Part shown: positions 51,901-64,000 of the stretch, one piece after another
Layout of the letters: each line of letters begins with the position of its first letter
Numbering within the stretch: position 1 is the first letter of the stretch
DNA from: Macrobrachium rosenbergii
Lineage: Eukaryota; Arthropoda; Malacostraca; Decapoda; Palaemonidae
Direction: 5' to 3'
DNA: 64,000 nt
Assembly: GCF_040412425.1 (NCBI RefSeq)
Contig: NC_089782.1
Span: 42,030,822 to 42,094,821 of the forward strand
Program-made: the position numbers and the translations under genes
The notes under the pieces: model-generated
Database searches by the model: none
Told to the model about the DNA's origin: nothing
Seen by the model: the letters and a program-made list of their open reading frames with translations, nothing else

Positions 51901-52648
51901 TATTCATTTACATTGTTATAATTATTTTTCACTATGCTGCCATTTCAGATGTGATACATTTTTTAATGTCTCTTAAATCAAATGTTAGTTTAGGTTAGGA
52001 ACCATGTGTAATTGCCTCAAGTTGTAAGATATCTAGAACATATGCAAATTTAGCATATGTGAAGTTGGGCACTAAACCCCAGGAGTTGGGGGGGCCTCAA
52101 ACATTCATCTTCATATAAATTTTATTATAATTTATTCTAAAGCATTACTAAGACTATTCCCATAGTCTTATTGTAAGAAGGATACATTTTTTGCATTTCC
52201 AACAAACATCGTTGTGTTTCATCACAAACCCATTAATTGTAACACCCTCTTTCATGTGGCTACATAAATCCCAGAAACCAAATTCTAAAGAAGTAGATAG
52301 GAAGGTCAGCTGTTGCAGCACATGTATGGTACATATGGCTCCTCCTGGTTCTGGTGGTTAGCTGTCTCACTTTTTGTGTCAGTCAATTTGTTTGCAGTTC
52401 ACAAAGCTTCCTACATTTTTGAAGATATTCAAGATTGCTTTGTTTTTCATATTTTCAATGTTAATTAACTTTATTATCTTTCAGTAATCTTTGCCTTTTT
52501 CTTTTGCTTGATTTTGTTTGTAAATTTTGTAGTGGAAACCTAATTTACTTTATATCACTAGGTTGAGTTGTTTTCAGCAGCTGCCTGTAAGCTTTTCTTA
52601 TGCTTTCAATTTGACTATGCTATTTTTCCAGTTAATCAAGTATTTATG
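48991..52648. other. Spacer with two related foldback sequences
   Basis: Around 50605-50805 and 51585-51755 are two sequences sharing words such as 'ttgccacyaaa-ttt-tg' and 'ggcaagat'. In the first, the left part is repeated inverted on the right ('ccaccaaactttg' against 'caaagttcagtgg'). Otherwise there is no recognisable gene. Confidence 0.35.
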
Positions 52649-52885
52649 GTGCACTGTAGGCATTAGTTAAGGTTCTTTGCAGTGTCCCTTCGGCCCCTAG
52701 CTGCAACCCATTTCATTCCTCCTACTGTACCTCCATTCATATTCTCTTTTTTCTGTCTTACTTCCCCCCCCCTCTTCTAACAATTGTTTTCACAGTGAAA
52801 CTGCAAGGTTTTCCTCCTTTTGGAAATTTAAAACCATTTTACTCTCAATTTCCTTTTCCATGTTGAAATACCTCATAGGTCCTGT
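52649..52885 (-). repeat. Dispersed repeat family A, copy 4
   Basis: 'gtaggcattagttaaggttc' through 'cttcggcccctagctgcaac' to 'tacctcataggtcct', in the same orientation as 25131-25420. Confidence 0.8.
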
Positions 52886-54112
52886 CATTAAACCTGTGCA
52901 GAGTGGTGTAATTTTCCACAAGGCACAGATAAACAACATATCGGAAAACATGTTACAGATAGATAATGTCTCCTATGTGATCTTTCGTCTTATAGTAACC
53001 ATGCTTAGGGTCCAGTATCTAAACTTGCACAGACTTTCTTGTGTCCAGTGTATCCCCCTTCCATCCTTGAAGCTCTCATAAACCAAGTTTATATTGGTTT
53101 CACTCAATTCTTATCCTGTCTCAAGATTACCAGAGTTGAAACTGTCAATATAATGGCAAACTCTGCACCTCATCTATATTTCCATATTTCCTCGCATTTT
53201 AATAATTTTTAATTCAAGTCGTCTCATGCATTTTACACACAGAACAGAACACTTTTCAAACAGTTTAGGTAATATATTTTCTTTCATCACTATAATCCAA
53301 GATGCAACTTCACTTTTTATTGTTCTTGTCATGTTAAGGTACCATTTATTGATATTTTCTTGATTATTCTTCATGAATATCTAAGGTTTTACTCAACTGA
53401 TTTTCGATAGCAGCCCCATCAAAATCTGTTATTACAGAGGCAAAATAGTCTCGATCAGCTGACTAGTAGTCCTGACGTATCTGATTGGAAGCATCTGATG
53501 CCTCGGATGGTCCAGCCTTATCTTTTGTCAATTTTCTGTCATTTATTCTTATGGCAATTTTTTGTTGTCATATCTTTGAACACTCGTCTTTTGTTATCCA
53601 TGGACAACATTATCAAAATACCAAGTAAAAACTATGGAACGAGAGAAAAATGAAAGCAACCAAGCTTCTCCACCAGTTGTAAGTTTACCATGTTGTAAAA
53701 CTAAAGAAAATTAGAATTTTCAAATTAAGAAAACCTGATTTTTAAAAGGAAAAACTAAAAAAGTTCTGCATCCGTCATTAGAATTTTATCACGTTGCTTG
53801 GTGATTTATCTGTCCCCAGTGACGTGGTGAGGCATTCCCTTCGAAAAAGGATATTTTAACCATTAAAAATGTTTCTCTGTTAAAAGTATTACAGATTAAA
53901 ACAGGTGCTTTGAATTTTCGAAAAGCTGCCCCTCTCCGAAACATAAATAGTAATAGAACTCAACCAATGATTCGATCGCTGTTCCCTTATACAACAAATA
54001 TAAGTTAGGTAACTATTGTACATTATAAAGACAAATATGGAATATCCAGATTAGTGAAATGGATTACTTGATCAGTGAAATGGATTAATTGTCAACAAGT
54101 TATATGAAGCAC
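52886..54112. other. DNA downstream of the synaptotagmin exon
   Basis: This stretch is either the synaptotagmin 3' UTR or an intron, depending on whether the donor at 54115-54116 is used. No AATAAA on the minus strand close to the stop was noted. Confidence 0.35.
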
Positions 54113-62820
<8,708 letters not shown>

Positions 62821-63265
62821 CTGACGGAGGGAAAAAATTGATTGAGTGATGTTGCAGTTTAAAGTCTTCTCAGTTCGAATGGGTGCGTTTGATTTGTTCT
62901 TTTTAATCACGTTCATTCAGATGTATGCGCTCAAAGATAGAGGGTTGACAGAGCTGTCAGGAATAAAGTGAGAGAGGAAAAGAAGGCAAATGGTTAAAGA
63001 TAGAGGGGAGAGATGAACAATAAACTTTAAGAATAAAAAGTTTCTCGAAGTGAAAATGCAAAGGTGAATGGGCATACGGATCTGAGGATAAAAGATGAAA
63101 GCGGAGGTTATTGTTTGAGGTGGATGCTGCCTTGGGTTGATAGTGTGAATATGTTGAAGGTTTATTGAAAATGGAAAGAAGAGAGGCAAAGCTGAATGAT
63201 GCAAGAGCTGAAGGAAAAGGTTAGTGCGATGTTAGATTGCTTTTGGAAAAAAGTTTAAGTATATC

Positions 63266-63520
63266 TTAGTTTAACCAGACCACAGAGCTGATTAACAGCT
63301 CTCCTAGGTCTGGCCCGAAGGATTAGATTTATTTTACATTGCTAAGAACCAACTGGTTACCTAGCAACGGGACCTACAGCTTATTGTGGAATCCGAACCA
63401 CATTATGACGAGAAATGAATTTCTATCACCAGAAATAAACTAATTCTTCATTGGCTGGTCGGAGAGTCGAACGCTGGGCCATCAGCGTGCTAGCCGAGAG
63501 CTCTACCTTCCCCCAATGAA
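63266..63520 (-). mobile_element. tRNA-derived SINE
   Basis: On the minus strand the head (about 63450-63517) reads like a tRNA gene. GAGCTCTCGGCTAGC resembles an A box, and GCGTTCGACTCTCC is a good match to the B box GGTTCGANTCC. A non-coding body follows, down to about 63266. Its tail-side segment recurs at 13611-13666 in the opposite orientation. The head lacks the paired arms of a working tRNA. Confidence 0.75.
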
Positions 63521-63539
63521 GAGCTAATTAAGTGAATGT

Positions 63540-64000
63540 TGAGAAAGTTAGAAGGTTAGTCAAGAGGTTGAAGAATGGAAAGACACCAAAGAAGTTGAGG
63601 GATTACTTCTGGTGACAGTGTGATGGAGTGGTTACCCAGGGTTTGTAAGGTATGTCTAGAAGAGAGAACGGTTCTGAGGGAATGGATGTGAGGAACAATG
63701 GCTCGATTGTATAAAGGTAAATGTGACAGAGGAGACTTTAAGAAATGTAGGAGCAGAACATTACTTAGGATACCAGGAAAGTAAAGCAGATGACAGATGG
63801 ACTGATAAGGGAAGAACAGTGGGGGTTCAGACGAGAAAAAAGGCAGGTGGATTAAGTTTTTTCTTGCTATGAAACAGTTATGTGAGAAGTTTGAAGCAAA
63901 GGCATAAGGTGTATGTGGCATACAGGGACCTAGATAAAGCTTAAGAGACAATGGGGTGGGTGTTGATAAAGTGTTGTAAAGGAAATTATTTATTTAGAGC
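63540..64000 (+). mobile_element. LINE reverse transcriptase fragment at right edge
   Basis: Plus-strand pieces in shifting frames resemble RT domains 1-3 of a non-LTR element: LYKGKCDRGDFKKCRSRTLL, GLIREEQWGFRREKRQVD, KQLCEKFEAKA, then VYVAYRDLDKA, where DLDKA corresponds to motif A (DLEKAYDRV-like). Many stops show that it is dead. It continues beyond the window. Confidence 0.65.

Overview
The window looks like animal nuclear DNA, most likely from a decapod crustacean. Genes are split by AT-rich introns. The DNA is full of (GA)n, (TA)n, (AAT)n and (CA)n microsatellites, and its mobile elements (DIRS-type retroelements, RTE/Jockey-type LINEs, a tRNA-derived SINE, TA-flanked MITEs, a hAT transposon) resemble those I associate with shrimp, crab and crayfish genomes. 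The species is not determined.

Four protein-coding units are supported. (1) Translation elongation factor 2 (eEF2), minus strand, 1436-15556: nine coding exons giving a complete 846-residue protein. The first coding exon holds only the start codon, and one intron has a GC donor. (2) A 72-residue single-pass membrane protein, plus strand, in exons 30810-30971 and 34356-34412. (3) MKKS/BBS6, a chaperonin-like protein, plus strand, in exons 38460-39632, 42306-42479 and 43484-44191 (684 residues). Genes 2 and 3 appear to share one spliced mRNA. The exon that ends the small ORF has a perfect donor 42 nt after its stop, and the MKKS start codon lies 1 nt after an acceptor. This matches the reported human arrangement in which upstream ORFs of MKKS encode small mitochondrial proteins. 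(4) The 3' half of a synaptotagmin of the Syt3/6/9/10 type, minus strand, 54113-62820, running off the right edge.

Layout: 1-1350, flanking DNA with one dispersed repeat. 1354-15760, eEF2 with a decayed DIRS retroelement in its sixth intron and a MITE and a SINE fragment in its first. 15760-30800, gene-poor DNA with microsatellites, two large foldback repeats, LINE 3' ends and copies of a roughly 290-bp dispersed repeat. 30808-44310, the small-ORF/MKKS unit, with a copia remnant, two TIR elements, a minisatellite and a LINE remnant in its introns. 44310-54110, mostly non-coding DNA with a decayed Jockey-type LINE and a further copy of the dispersed repeat. 54113-64000, synaptotagmin with a nearly intact hAT transposon in an intron, then a tRNA-derived SINE and a LINE reverse-transcriptase fragment at the right edge.

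The genes are not functionally linked as an operon, except for the proposed two-protein MKKS transcript. That unit is the most interesting item in the window.
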